From Armatimonadetes bacterium UBA1398 (lineage in GTDB: Bacteria; Armatimonadota; Zipacnadia; UBA1398): DNA of 64,000 nucleotides. The position numbers and the translations under genes are program-made. Positions 51,072-59,997 of the stretch are shown here, piece after piece (the stretch's first letter is position 1; the number at the start of each line of letters is the position of its first letter). The stretch covers positions 1-64,000 of the forward strand of contig DBQI01000030.1 of NCBI GenBank assembly GCA_002305165.1, given 5' to 3'. The notes beneath the pieces are model-generated. The model worked only from the letters and a program-made list of their open reading frames with translations. It did not search any database and had not been told where the DNA came from.

Positions 51072-53864
51072 CTATCTTGGCACTTCGGCGATCCCATGGG
51101 CGGGGATCTCGACGCCTCGCAGGGTCACCGGCGCATCAGTGGTGTTGAGCACGAGGTACTCCTCAGTTGTCTCCGTCCAGAAGATCCCATCGCGGCCTCC
51201 ATCTGGCCAGCCATAGGAGGATCCCTTGGGGCCGAGTTGGCCGTCGAGCACAGCCAGCATGGCTAGCCCTATAGTGTCAGAGGCATCGCCGGCGGCCGGC
51301 GGCAGCAGGATGGTCGCCCCTTCGCCGAGGGGCCGCACGCACCGCTCGCGCACGAGGTCCAAGTCGAGGCTGGCGCGCACGAAGGGAGGCTCAATAGGGA
51401 GGTCCTCGCACCCTTCGGAGCAGAGCTCGACCCAGCGTACCGCCGCCCCCAGGGAGCGGCCGTCGTTCATACCGTGCTCCAGGGGCACCCAAGTGGTGAC
51501 ATCCAGCCGTATCTCAGCGATCTGGCGTCCCTCGAGGGCGGCCTGTGGCACCTCGAAACGGTAGAGGTGGCTGCCCGAGCGGTCGAGCCGGCCAATCTCA
51601 TGGCCGTTGACGAGCACTCGATTGGCGCCGTCGGCGTTGTGCTCGGACATGTTGACGTCCAGGATGAGCACGGCATTCGCGCTCGCGTCGATGGGCAGCA
51701 GAACGGAGGCGTCCGCCCCGCTCCAGCGCTTGGTGGCGCCCTGCACAGCCGGCCACTCCGGCCCGGTCTCGCGGCTATGCCACGTGCCGGCGAGGTTCCC
51801 CAGGTCCGACGGGGAGCCGACGTCTATGGCTACCCGCCTCGGCAGCTCGCCCACCGGGTGGTAGCGGATCACATCCAGATCGGCGGGCAGCTCGGCGAAG
51901 AGGCCCGTGGCGACCTCTCCCTCTGGGGTGCTGAGCAGCGATCCCTCTCGGGGCGCCACGGCTACGAGCACGCCACCGGACGCCACCCACGCCCGCATGG
52001 CCTCCACCTCGCGCTCTTCGGCGTGAGCCGCCTCGACGAGTCCTACGACCTTGACATCGGGCAGTCTCTGGGAGTCGAGGGTAAGGGCATCGAGCAATTC
52101 GAAGTCCACATAGTCCCGGATGCTCGCCGCTATGTTGTAGAAGCTGCCGACGCGGCTGTCATCGAGCGCCCAGGTCGTCTTGGGCACATACAGGCCCGCG
52201 CGGACGACGGGGCGCCGAGACTGGAGGTGCGGAGCGAAGGTTCGGTAGTTCCGGACGGACTCGGCTAGCCCCAGCACGTTGGGGCTGTAGTAGTGGAGCT
52301 GCCGGGCGCCGGACGCGGTGGCGTTGTAGATCCGGGCGACCACGCCCTGGGGGTCGACCGAGCTCGCCGGTTCGAAGCCGCAGAAGGTGTCGAAGGCACG
52401 TGTCGCCGTGGAGACCTCCCGCGTGATGACGTAGTTGAAGGCGTAGTTGCTTCCCTCGTTCGTGATGCGGATTCCGGCGCCATAGGGGGCGATCCGCGCC
52501 GCTTGGGCGGTGAAATCAGCGCCGAGTTGCGGGTTCTCATCTCCGCCGGTGCAGAGGTATATGGGCGTGTCGGGGAAGTGCTTGCGGGTCAGCTCAACCC
52601 ACAGGACGGACCAGTCGGTCATGGCGTCGAGATACCAGTTCGTGAAGTCCACCCGGGCGCGTGGCGAGGGGGCATCGGCGGGAAGGAACGTTGTGACCTC
52701 ATCGAAGTCGCTGTACCCCGTGCTCCAGGCGTCGTTGAGGGTCTCGATGTCCCCATAGCGCTCGGTCATCGCGGCCCGGAAGTCGGCAATGGCGTACTCG
52801 TCACCTGCCCAGTAACCCATGTGGTTGTGATACGGACCGGGGATATCGGCGGTCCAGCCGTCCTCGGGTCCGGCGGGGTAGATGGACTCGCCGTAGATGC
52901 CCGTCACGCCGAGAAGCACCGATTCGATGACCTCGCGGTCCCGGTACCGCTCGGCGAAGGCGCCAAGGTAGCGGTCGACCCAGTGCGGCAACTCCGGGTT
53001 CCAGAGCGACTCGACTTTCGAGGGTTGGCCATGCTCGAGGCACACGTACGGGTGGGCCATGTCGGACTCACGGAACCACTTCGGGTTGGCGTAGGCCGGA
53101 CCGGCGATGAGGAAGGGCACCCACTTGAGGCCACTCGCCTCCAGCACCTCGACCTGCTGATCCCACTGGCTCCAATCCCATTCGCCCTCGCCGTCGTCCT
53201 CGGCCGTCTGCCATGTGACGTAGGACTCGACGCTTGTCACTCCCAGGGCCCGATAGAGTAAGGCCTGGCCGGGGCCCGCGTCGTTGCCGAAGGTCAGCTC
53301 CATGCCCTCGCCGATCTGCGTCTGCAGCTCCTCGAACCTCGACGGGTCGGAGCCGCCCTGTACATAGTCGGCGGGCTCTGCGGAGAGGACCTCGATACGG
53401 CGCACCGCCACATCCGAGGCCACGAAGCGGAAGTCGGTGCCGTGGTTCTCCCTGTTGCTCACGGCGGCGTCGGGAAGGTGCACGGTGGCGGACAGCCACT
53501 GCCCCGAGCCCATCATGATGATGGTATCCATGGCGCGACTGTAGGCCGAGCCGTCGGCACGGTCGTAGTCGAAGTGGATGAGGCCGAGGTGCGAGTCGTA
53601 GAACTCCACGCGCACCCACAGGTCGAGGGGCTGCGCCGGGAGCCGCTCGTGGTCTACATCCACATAGAGGTAGCCCGAGTCGGGCGCGATGCGCATACAC
53701 GGGCTGCCGGCTACCTCGTCGGCCAGTAGCGTACCGTCTCCCGCGCTAGGCACGCGTAGACCGTGAGACGCGCCCTCGGCGGCCAGGTCGATCCACAGCA
53801 CGTCTCCTGGCTGACTGATCGTGGTCAAGAGCGAGAGAAGCAGTGCCACGGTGAGCACCTCCAT
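51072..53864 (-). CDS. Secreted GH42-like glycoside hydrolase
   Basis: A 930-residue exported protein (signal MEVLTVALLLSLLTT; the frame is open to 53957). The N-terminal 160 residues form a beta-sandwich. The TIM barrel starts near 190 with LGVTSVESYVTWQTAEDDGE and LKWVPFLIAGPAYANPKWF, as in GH42/GH14 beta-galactosidase-like enzymes, with a possible acid in VTGIYGESIYP. A GATase-like trimerisation domain follows (RPVVRAGLYVPKTTWAL), then a sandwich (RVLVNGHEIGRLDRSG). Substrate specificity is unknown. It is divergent from the 53978 gene. Confidence 0.7.
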   Translation of the reverse strand: MEVLTVALLLSLLTTISQPGDVLWIDLAAEGASHGLRVPSAGDGTLLADEVAGSPCMRIAPDSGYLYVDVDHERLPAQPLDLWVRVEFYDSHLGLIHFDYDRADGSAYSRAMDTIIMMGSGQWLSATVHLPDAAVSNRENHGTDFRFVASDVAVRRIEVLSAEPADYVQGGSDPSRFEELQTQIGEGMELTFGNDAGPGQALLYRALGVTSVESYVTWQTAEDDGEGEWDWSQWDQQVEVLEASGLKWVPFLIAGPAYANPKWFRESDMAHPYVCLEHGQPSKVESLWNPELPHWVDRYLGAFAERYRDREVIESVLLGVTGIYGESIYPAGPEDGWTADIPGPYHNHMGYWAGDEYAIADFRAAMTERYGDIETLNDAWSTGYSDFDEVTTFLPADAPSPRARVDFTNWYLDAMTDWSVLWVELTRKHFPDTPIYLCTGGDENPQLGADFTAQAARIAPYGAGIRITNEGSNYAFNYVITREVSTATRAFDTFCGFEPASSVDPQGVVARIYNATASGARQLHYYSPNVLGLAESVRNYRTFAPHLQSRRPVVRAGLYVPKTTWALDDSRVGSFYNIAASIRDYVDFELLDALTLDSQRLPDVKVVGLVEAAHAEEREVEAMRAWVASGGVLVAVAPREGSLLSTPEGEVATGLFAELPADLDVIRYHPVGELPRRVAIDVGSPSDLGNLAGTWHSRETGPEWPAVQGATKRWSGADASVLLPIDASANAVLILDVNMSEHNADGANRVLVNGHEIGRLDRSGSHLYRFEVPQAALEGRQIAEIRLDVTTWVPLEHGMNDGRSLGAAVRWVELCSEGCEDLPIEPPFVRASLDLDLVRERCVRPLGEGATILLPPAAGDASDTIGLAMLAVLDGQLGPKGSSYGWPDGGRDGIFWTETTEEYLVLNTTDAPVTLRGVEIPAHGIAEVPR

Positions 53865-53977
53865 GTGCCCGACCACTTCCCTTACCCAACCGCGGATACC
53901 TACCCCCGGCAGGCAGGCAAGGCCGTAGTCGGGGGAATGGAGAACATCGTCCCGCATCCTGTCGAGGAGGCCGCTGC

Positions 53978-55993
53978 ATGACCCGAATCGGCGACCCGCG
54001 CATTCTGCTCGTCATCCTCACACTGGGGGTATCCACCGCCATGGCCCAACCGCATGTGCGTGACCGCATCCTGCCCAGGTCGGAGTGTTTCTTCGGCCTA
54101 CACTTCGATCTGCATCCGGGGGCGACCGACACAGTGCTCGGGAAGGAGACCAGCCCGGAGAACGTCCGCGCGCTCCTGCGGCGTGTGGACCCAGACTATG
54201 TGCAGTACGACTGCAAGGGGCACGCCGGCTACACGGGGTACCCCACGGACGTGGGGTGGACATCGCCGGGGATAGTGCAGGATGCCCTCCGCGTCTGGCG
54301 GGACGTGACGCGGGAGTTCAACACAGGGCTTTTCATCCATTACTCCGGGGTGTGGGACACGGTGGCGCTCGAGCATCATCCCGAGTGGTCGGTGGTGAAC
54401 GCCGATGGTAGCCGAGACGCGAACAGTGTCAGTGTCTTCGGCCCCTACGTGGACGAGCTGCTCATCCCCCAAGTGAAGGAGGTCATCGACCGGTACGGGA
54501 TCGATGGCATATGGGCCGATGGGGAGTGCTGGGCCGCGAAACTGGACTGGTGTGAGGAGGCACAGCGGCGTTTCACCGAGGAGACCGGTATCGTCGAGGT
54601 TCCTCATCAGCCGGGCGACCCTTACTGGCTTGAGTGGAAGGAGTTCCACCGGCGCGCTTACGAGCGCTATCTGGACCACTGGGTACGAGCGCTGCACGAG
54701 CACAAGCCCGGCTTCCAGATCACCTCCAACTGGATGTACACGACCTTCGCGCCGACGCCCATGAAGGTGGGGCTGGACTACCTCTCGGGCGACTACTCCC
54801 CCACCCTCTCAGTCGATCGGGCCCGGGTGGAGGCCCGCTACCTCGCGAGCACCGGCATGCCATGGGATCTCATGGCATGGGGTTTCAACTGGACGGACGG
54901 CACCGGGCACAATCTGAAGACCCCCGAGCACCTCATGCAGGAGGCTGGGGTCGTGCTCATGCAGGGCGGCGGGTTCCAGATCTACAACCAGCCGGTGCGA
55001 ACCGGCCATATCGCGCCCTTCATGATCGAGACGCTAGGGCAGGTAGCGGACTTCTGTCGCGCGAGGCAGGCCGTCAGCTTCAAGAGCGCGACGGTGCCGC
55101 AGGTGGCGGTTCTGCTCTCCCATGAGTCGTGGAAGGAGAACTGCGACGGCGTCTTCGTGTCGAGCTACATCGAGGCGGTGGAGGGCATCCTGCATGCCCT
55201 CCTGGAGTCACACTACTCCGTAGACGTCCTGGCGGAGCACCAGCTCCAGCCTCGGCTCAGCGAGTTCCCCTTGGTCGTCATACCCGACGCCCACGTGTTG
55301 CCCGATGGGTTCCGAGACGCCTTAGTGGAGTACGTTCGCGCGGGCGGAAGCCTGCTCGTGATCCACCGAACAGCGCGGCTGTTCGAGGAGGAGCTCGGGA
55401 TCGCCCTGGGCGAGGAGCACCACAGCGCCGGCGAACTGGCCATCGGCGACGGCTTCCTGAGCATCAGAGGGCCCTGGCTGAAGGCGGAACTCCGAGGCGC
55501 AACGGGGATCGCGTCCTGGTATCCCGACCGAGTGCTGCGACCGGAGGACGCCCAGTGGGCCGCCACGGTCGCCGAACTGGGCGCAGGGAGGATCGCGGGC
55601 ATCTACGGGCGCATCGACGTGACCAACTACCACACGCACCATCCCCTTATCCGACGGTTCATCGGTGAGGTGTGCGAGTCCCTGTTCCCCGACCCGGCGG
55701 TGCGGCTCGATGGACCGCCTACAGTAGACCTAGCCCTGCGCACCACGGAGGGTGGCAAGCTCTCCGTGCACCTGCTGAACACCTTGGGGCTTCCGCTGGG
55801 GAACCGGATGGTGACGGGCTACATCCCCCCGACGGGTGATCTGACGCTGTGGGTCAGAGCGCCGGAGGCCCCTGGGAGGGTCGTCCTGCAGCCCTCGGGC
55901 CAAGCGCTGAACTGGCGGTGGGACCCGGCGGCAAGCGTCTGCACCATCCAGGTGCCATCGGTGGAACTTCATGAAGTGGTTGTGTTGGAGTAG
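53978..55993 (+). CDS. Secreted GH29-like TIM-barrel hydrolase
   Basis: A 671-residue exported protein (signal ILLVILTLGVSTAMAQ). The barrel has ECFFGLHFDLHPG, a CKGHAGYTGYPTDVGWTSPG loop and GIDGIWADGECW near residue 180, whose Asp matches the GH29 nucleophile position. The C-terminal half contains a beta-galactosidase trimerisation/GATase-like domain (EFPLVVIPDAHVLPDGFRD) and a final sandwich. This combination is seen in fucosidase-related hydrolases of soil degraders. ATG at 53978 follows GGAGG. Fucosidase activity is likely but not certain. Confidence 0.68.
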   Translation: MTRIGDPRILLVILTLGVSTAMAQPHVRDRILPRSECFFGLHFDLHPGATDTVLGKETSPENVRALLRRVDPDYVQYDCKGHAGYTGYPTDVGWTSPGIVQDALRVWRDVTREFNTGLFIHYSGVWDTVALEHHPEWSVVNADGSRDANSVSVFGPYVDELLIPQVKEVIDRYGIDGIWADGECWAAKLDWCEEAQRRFTEETGIVEVPHQPGDPYWLEWKEFHRRAYERYLDHWVRALHEHKPGFQITSNWMYTTFAPTPMKVGLDYLSGDYSPTLSVDRARVEARYLASTGMPWDLMAWGFNWTDGTGHNLKTPEHLMQEAGVVLMQGGGFQIYNQPVRTGHIAPFMIETLGQVADFCRARQAVSFKSATVPQVAVLLSHESWKENCDGVFVSSYIEAVEGILHALLESHYSVDVLAEHQLQPRLSEFPLVVIPDAHVLPDGFRDALVEYVRAGGSLLVIHRTARLFEEELGIALGEEHHSAGELAIGDGFLSIRGPWLKAELRGATGIASWYPDRVLRPEDAQWAATVAELGAGRIAGIYGRIDVTNYHTHHPLIRRFIGEVCESLFPDPAVRLDGPPTVDLALRTTEGGKLSVHLLNTLGLPLGNRMVTGYIPPTGDLTLWVRAPEAPGRVVLQPSGQALNWRWDPAASVCTIQVPSVELHEVVVLE

Positions 55994-56020
55994 GCGGCCC
56001 CCAGAGCGCAGGGGCCGCCT
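55992..56020. terminator. Bidirectional hairpin overlapping a stop codon
   Basis: A 10-bp stem, AGGCGGCCCC (55992-56001) with GGGGCCGCCT (56011-56020), and a nine-base loop lie between converging genes. The 5' arm begins within the TAG stop of the upstream gene. Confidence 0.65.
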
Positions 56021-56029
56021 CCCGATGAT

Positions 56030-58210
56030 CTAGCGAGCCGGGCGAACGAGGACACGCAGGCGCTTGTAGTTGTACCTCGCGGCATTGGCGGCGAAGGTCC
56101 AGTCGGGATTCTCGCCCGTGCCATTGCCGATACCGATGTCGGCGCTTCCACCGGCTTTGGGGTTGTTGACCGAGAACACGGTCTGGCCCGCAGCATGGTT
56201 GTGGACCTGTAGGCAGCCGTAGCCGTCGTATGGGTCAATGTACTCGTCGCCGAAGTCCCACAGTGTATCGCTCGCGTTGGGCACGCCCGCAGCGTTCGTG
56301 GGACCGTAGTTGTGGGGCCAGATCTCAATGTTGCCCCCCGCGAGGTTCTCGCCCTGGACGATGCCCTCGACGTTGGAGATGACCGTCATGTTCGCCACGT
56401 TCTGCTGGAAGACCGCGCCACTGGCTGCCGTGGGGATCCCGAGCTTGGTCGCGTCGTTCGTGAACGCGTCCATGGATACGTAGACGAACTGGGGCGCGCC
56501 ATCGCCACGGAGTTCCAGGATGTAGGCCACCCGATCGAACTCGCCCGCGAGCATGGCGGCGTCCACCTCGTACTGCGGCCTCGGCCCCAGTTTGCTCAGA
56601 TCGATGTCGTAGATCACACGGTAGTCGGACGCCTCGGGCACCCGCAGGGCCAGGAAGTCGACGTTCGCGAGTTCGCCGGCTCGGAAGGGCCTCGCGGGCA
56701 GACCTTCCGCGTTCCGAAGGTTCGGCTCGGCGAGCTTGTGCCAGGCGAAGCGGACCGCCGTGGGCGACCTGACGCCGTCGGCCGACACAACAACGGTATC
56801 GCCGTCGATGGTCGCCTCGGCCGCAACGAAGCCCGTCTCACCGCTTCCGATCTCGAACCAGTTCAGAGGCTGGCCGTCGCGCGATTCCAGGCCGCTGCCC
56901 ACATTGTCGAACCTGACGCGGATGGTGTTGCCCTCGACAGCCATGGAACGGTAAGTGGGTCCCTCGGCTACCTGCTCAGTCCAGCCGTAGGTGTCGCGAA
57001 GGGCTAGAAGAGCGAGCCGCAGTCCGACATCCTGCTTGTTCTTGGGGTGGATGTCGTCGAGTTCGCTGATGTCGTTCACGACGGCCATGCCGGTATCGGG
57101 GATCGCCAGGGCCGCGGTCTGCGCCTCCCAGAAGATGGGTATGATGTTCGGATCCTCGTCGCCGTACATGAACGGCGCGATCTGAACATAGTAGAAGGGC
57201 AGCCTGTCCTGGCCCCAGACCTCTCGCCAGCCCTCGACCAGGGCGCGGGTCTTGTCCGCGTAGAGCATGCCCTCGCCGTGGTTCGACTCGCCTTGGTACC
57301 AGATGGCGCCGCGCAGGGCGTAGGGCGCCAGCGGGGCGATCATCCCGTTGTAGAGGCCTGTGGGCGTACCCGAGCCGTCGAGCGGCCGGAGGCCGTCCGG
57401 GTAGGCCGGCGCCGGCGTTGGCTGCTCGTTCTGAGCCAAAGCGCGCTCCGCCTGGGTGATCCAGGCCCTCAAGGCGTCCAAATAGGCGCCCAAAGCCTGT
57501 TTGTGCTCCTCGGAGGAGGCGTCGGCTAGGCGGACCCGAGCACTGATGTCCTGGAGCGAGTCCACCCGCGCGAAACCGACCGGTGGAGTCCAAGGCTCTA
57601 TGAGGGTGCCGCCCCATGACGAGTTGATGAGTCCGATGGGGACCCGCAACTCCCGATGGAGTTGCCGCCCGAAGAAGTACCCTACGGCCGTGAAGGCTCC
57701 TACCGTGTCGCTGCTCGTGACGACCCACTGGCCATCGAAGTCCTTGGCGGGGGCGCCGGCGGGCACCTTCGGCACCTGGATCTGGCGGATCCGGGGGTAG
57801 CGATTGGCCTCGGTGGCTACCGTGTCATAGCCAGCGGACGCGGCCACCGGCCACTCCATGTTCGACTGGCCAGAGCACAGCCAGACCTCGCCGACCAGCA
57901 CGTCCTCGAAGATGATGCGGTTCGACCCAGAAACCGTCAGGGTCAAGGGCCCACCCGCGGACTGCGCGGGGAGGTCCACGCGCCATTCGCCATCGGCGTT
58001 CGCCGTCGTGGTGGCAGGTTGGACGCCCTCGAGAGTGACCGTGACCCTCTCGCCGGGGTCGGCCCAGCCCCACACGGGCAGCCGCATATCGCGCTGAAGT
58101 ACCATGTGATCCCCGAAGATGCTGGGGAGTGAAACGTCGGCCATGGCAGATGCCCCGAGCGTGAGCGTCAGCGTCAGCATGGCAAGAGCCGTGAATCGTG
58201 TCCGCGACAT
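56030..58210 (-). CDS. Secreted sialate O-acetylesterase-type SGNH hydrolase
   Basis: A 726-residue exported esterase (signal TALAMLTLTLTLGASAMA). The SGNH blocks are present: GQSNMEW near 113 with the nucleophile Ser, IWYQGESNHGE near 306, and DDIHPKNK near 388 with the catalytic Asp/His. Sandwich domains flank the catalytic core (FGDHMVLQRDMRLPVWGW at the start). A further C-terminal domain (520-726; SDYRVIYDIDLSKLG) is of unknown role. Such enzymes remove acetyl groups from sialic acid or, in environmental bacteria, from plant and algal glycans. ATG at 58210 is chosen over GTG 58222. It is divergent from the sulfatase gene. Confidence 0.88.
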   Translation of the reverse strand: MSRTRFTALAMLTLTLTLGASAMADVSLPSIFGDHMVLQRDMRLPVWGWADPGERVTVTLEGVQPATTTANADGEWRVDLPAQSAGGPLTLTVSGSNRIIFEDVLVGEVWLCSGQSNMEWPVAASAGYDTVATEANRYPRIRQIQVPKVPAGAPAKDFDGQWVVTSSDTVGAFTAVGYFFGRQLHRELRVPIGLINSSWGGTLIEPWTPPVGFARVDSLQDISARVRLADASSEEHKQALGAYLDALRAWITQAERALAQNEQPTPAPAYPDGLRPLDGSGTPTGLYNGMIAPLAPYALRGAIWYQGESNHGEGMLYADKTRALVEGWREVWGQDRLPFYYVQIAPFMYGDEDPNIIPIFWEAQTAALAIPDTGMAVVNDISELDDIHPKNKQDVGLRLALLALRDTYGWTEQVAEGPTYRSMAVEGNTIRVRFDNVGSGLESRDGQPLNWFEIGSGETGFVAAEATIDGDTVVVSADGVRSPTAVRFAWHKLAEPNLRNAEGLPARPFRAGELANVDFLALRVPEASDYRVIYDIDLSKLGPRPQYEVDAAMLAGEFDRVAYILELRGDGAPQFVYVSMDAFTNDATKLGIPTAASGAVFQQNVANMTVISNVEGIVQGENLAGGNIEIWPHNYGPTNAAGVPNASDTLWDFGDEYIDPYDGYGCLQVHNHAAGQTVFSVNNPKAGGSADIGIGNGTGENPDWTFAANAARYNYKRLRVLVRPAR

Positions 58211-58360
58211 AAGAGCATGCACCTCCTGGGCAGTTGAGGGGGATGTGCTGAGTCCTTAGTTCCCCCTTCGGCTGAAGTACCCTGCGAGGGAGCTGGAGGG
58301 CTCGAGTACCGCCCTCCCGAACCCCGCAGGCGAACGAGCGCCGGACGCGGAGGGATTGCT

Positions 58361-59968
58361 ATGGTTGGATCGCTGAGTCGCCGCCAGTTCCTGGGCGCCG
58401 CTATTGGAGCTCTGGGAGCGTCCGCGATGGCGAACCGTGCGAAGGGGGCGGGTGCCCGCCCCAATGTGCTGCTGATCCTGGCTGATGACATGGGGTTCTC
58501 GGATGCCGGATGCTACGGCGGCGAGATCGACACCCCGAACCTGGACCGACTCGCTCGTGGGGGCTTGCGGTACACCCAGCACTACTCCACGGGCCGGTGT
58601 TGGCCCAGCCGTGCCGCCATCCTGACGGGGTACTACGCCCAGCAGATACGCCGGGACGCCGTGCGCGATCTTGGGCTGGGGAGCCGCCAACCGTGGGCTC
58701 CGCTCGTGTCGGAGCGGCTCAGGGAGGGGGGATACCGCTGCTACCACCACGGCAAGTGGCACATTGACGGCGCGCCCCTGGGGAACGGCTTCGAGCGTTC
58801 CTACCAGTTGGAGGACCACAACCGCTTCTTCGCCCCCCAGGACCATCTTCTCGACGGCGAGCCGCTGCCGACGCCCGATCCCGACAGTGGCTTCTACGTT
58901 GCAACGGCGATGGCTGACCACTGCATCGAGTGTCTGGAGGACCACCAGCGGCAGCATAGGGGCCAGCCCTTCTTCTCGTACCTGGCGTTCACGTCGCCCC
59001 ATTTCCCGCTTCACGCGTTCCAGGAGGACATCGAGCGCTATCGCGAGCGCTACAGCGTGGGCTGGGATCAGGTCCGCCGCGATCGCTGGCTGCGGATGCG
59101 CAAGATGGGGATCCTCGACGCTGACCTGTCCGAGCGCGAGTATGGGACTATCCCCGATTGGAACCTCTCGGAGACGGAGCTGCTCCAGCAGATTGGGCCT
59201 GGTGAGGTAGGTCGGGCCGTGCCTTGGTACAGCCTTAGCGCGGAGCAGAAGGAGTTCCAGGCGACGAAGATGGCGATCCATGCTGCCATGATTGACCGGA
59301 TGGATAGGGAGATCGGACGGGTACTGGATCGGCTCGAAGCGATGGGGGTGATGGACGATACCCTCATCCTGTTCGCGTCGGACAACGGTGCGAGCGCCGA
59401 GCAGATCATCCGAGGGGACGGTCACGATCCCGGCGCTCCGCCGGGGTCGGGGGCATCGTTCCTCTGCCTGGGCCCTGGCTGGTCGACGGCGGCGAATGCC
59501 CCTCTGCGGCTGCACAAGTCCTGGGTGCATGAAGGCGGGATCTCCTCTCCCCTCATCGTCCACTGGCCCAGGGGCATCGGTGGTCGGGGCGAGCTTCGTC
59601 GGGGCGTGGGTCACTTCGTGGATCTGCCGCGGACCTTCTGCGACCTGGCCGACGTGCCATGGAGCCACGAATGGGCTGGCGCCCAGGGCCCGCCCACGCC
59701 CGGCGCCAGCCTCGCCCACACCTTCGCCGCCGACCTGCCCATCGAGCATGAGTCGCTCTGGTGGCACCACAACGGGCACCGAGCCCTTCGCGCCGGTGAC
59801 TGGAAGGCGGTGGCTCGAGCGGGCGAACCGTGGGAGTTGTACAACCTGGAGGCGGACCGGACGGAGACGCGGAACCTGGTGGACTTGCACCCGGAGCGGG
59901 TGCGGGAGCTGGCTGTGCTCTGGGAGACGGAGGCCGACGCGTACCACGAGACGGCCAAGCCTGACTAG
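58361..59968 (+). CDS. Tat-exported arylsulfatase-type sulfatase
   Basis: A 535-residue type I sulfatase. The twin-arginine signal (LSRRQFLGAAIGALG) implies folded export. The active site is RCWPSRAAILTG with Cys80, which must be oxidised to formylglycine. Metal and substrate residues lie in LILADDMGFSDAGCYGG, HHGKWHIDG and LFASDNGASAEQ. It should remove sulfate esters from a glycan. The maturase would be a formylglycine-generating or anaerobic sulfatase-maturating enzyme; only the SUMF1-domain protein at 26931 is a candidate in the window. ATG at 58361 follows CGGAGGG. The GH172 gene starts 29 bases downstream. Confidence 0.92.
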   Translation: MVGSLSRRQFLGAAIGALGASAMANRAKGAGARPNVLLILADDMGFSDAGCYGGEIDTPNLDRLARGGLRYTQHYSTGRCWPSRAAILTGYYAQQIRRDAVRDLGLGSRQPWAPLVSERLREGGYRCYHHGKWHIDGAPLGNGFERSYQLEDHNRFFAPQDHLLDGEPLPTPDPDSGFYVATAMADHCIECLEDHQRQHRGQPFFSYLAFTSPHFPLHAFQEDIERYRERYSVGWDQVRRDRWLRMRKMGILDADLSEREYGTIPDWNLSETELLQQIGPGEVGRAVPWYSLSAEQKEFQATKMAIHAAMIDRMDREIGRVLDRLEAMGVMDDTLILFASDNGASAEQIIRGDGHDPGAPPGSGASFLCLGPGWSTAANAPLRLHKSWVHEGGISSPLIVHWPRGIGGRGELRRGVGHFVDLPRTFCDLADVPWSHEWAGAQGPPTPGASLAHTFAADLPIEHESLWWHHNGHRALRAGDWKAVARAGEPWELYNLEADRTETRNLVDLHPERVRELAVLWETEADAYHETAKPD

Positions 59969-59997
59969 GGCCAGTCGGCGAGACGGGAAGAGGACTT

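Noticed and set aside
58256..59947. Long minus-strand open frame opposite the sulfatase gene
   Set aside because: It is antisense to a clear sulfatase, has no domain and is explained by codon bias of high-GC DNA.
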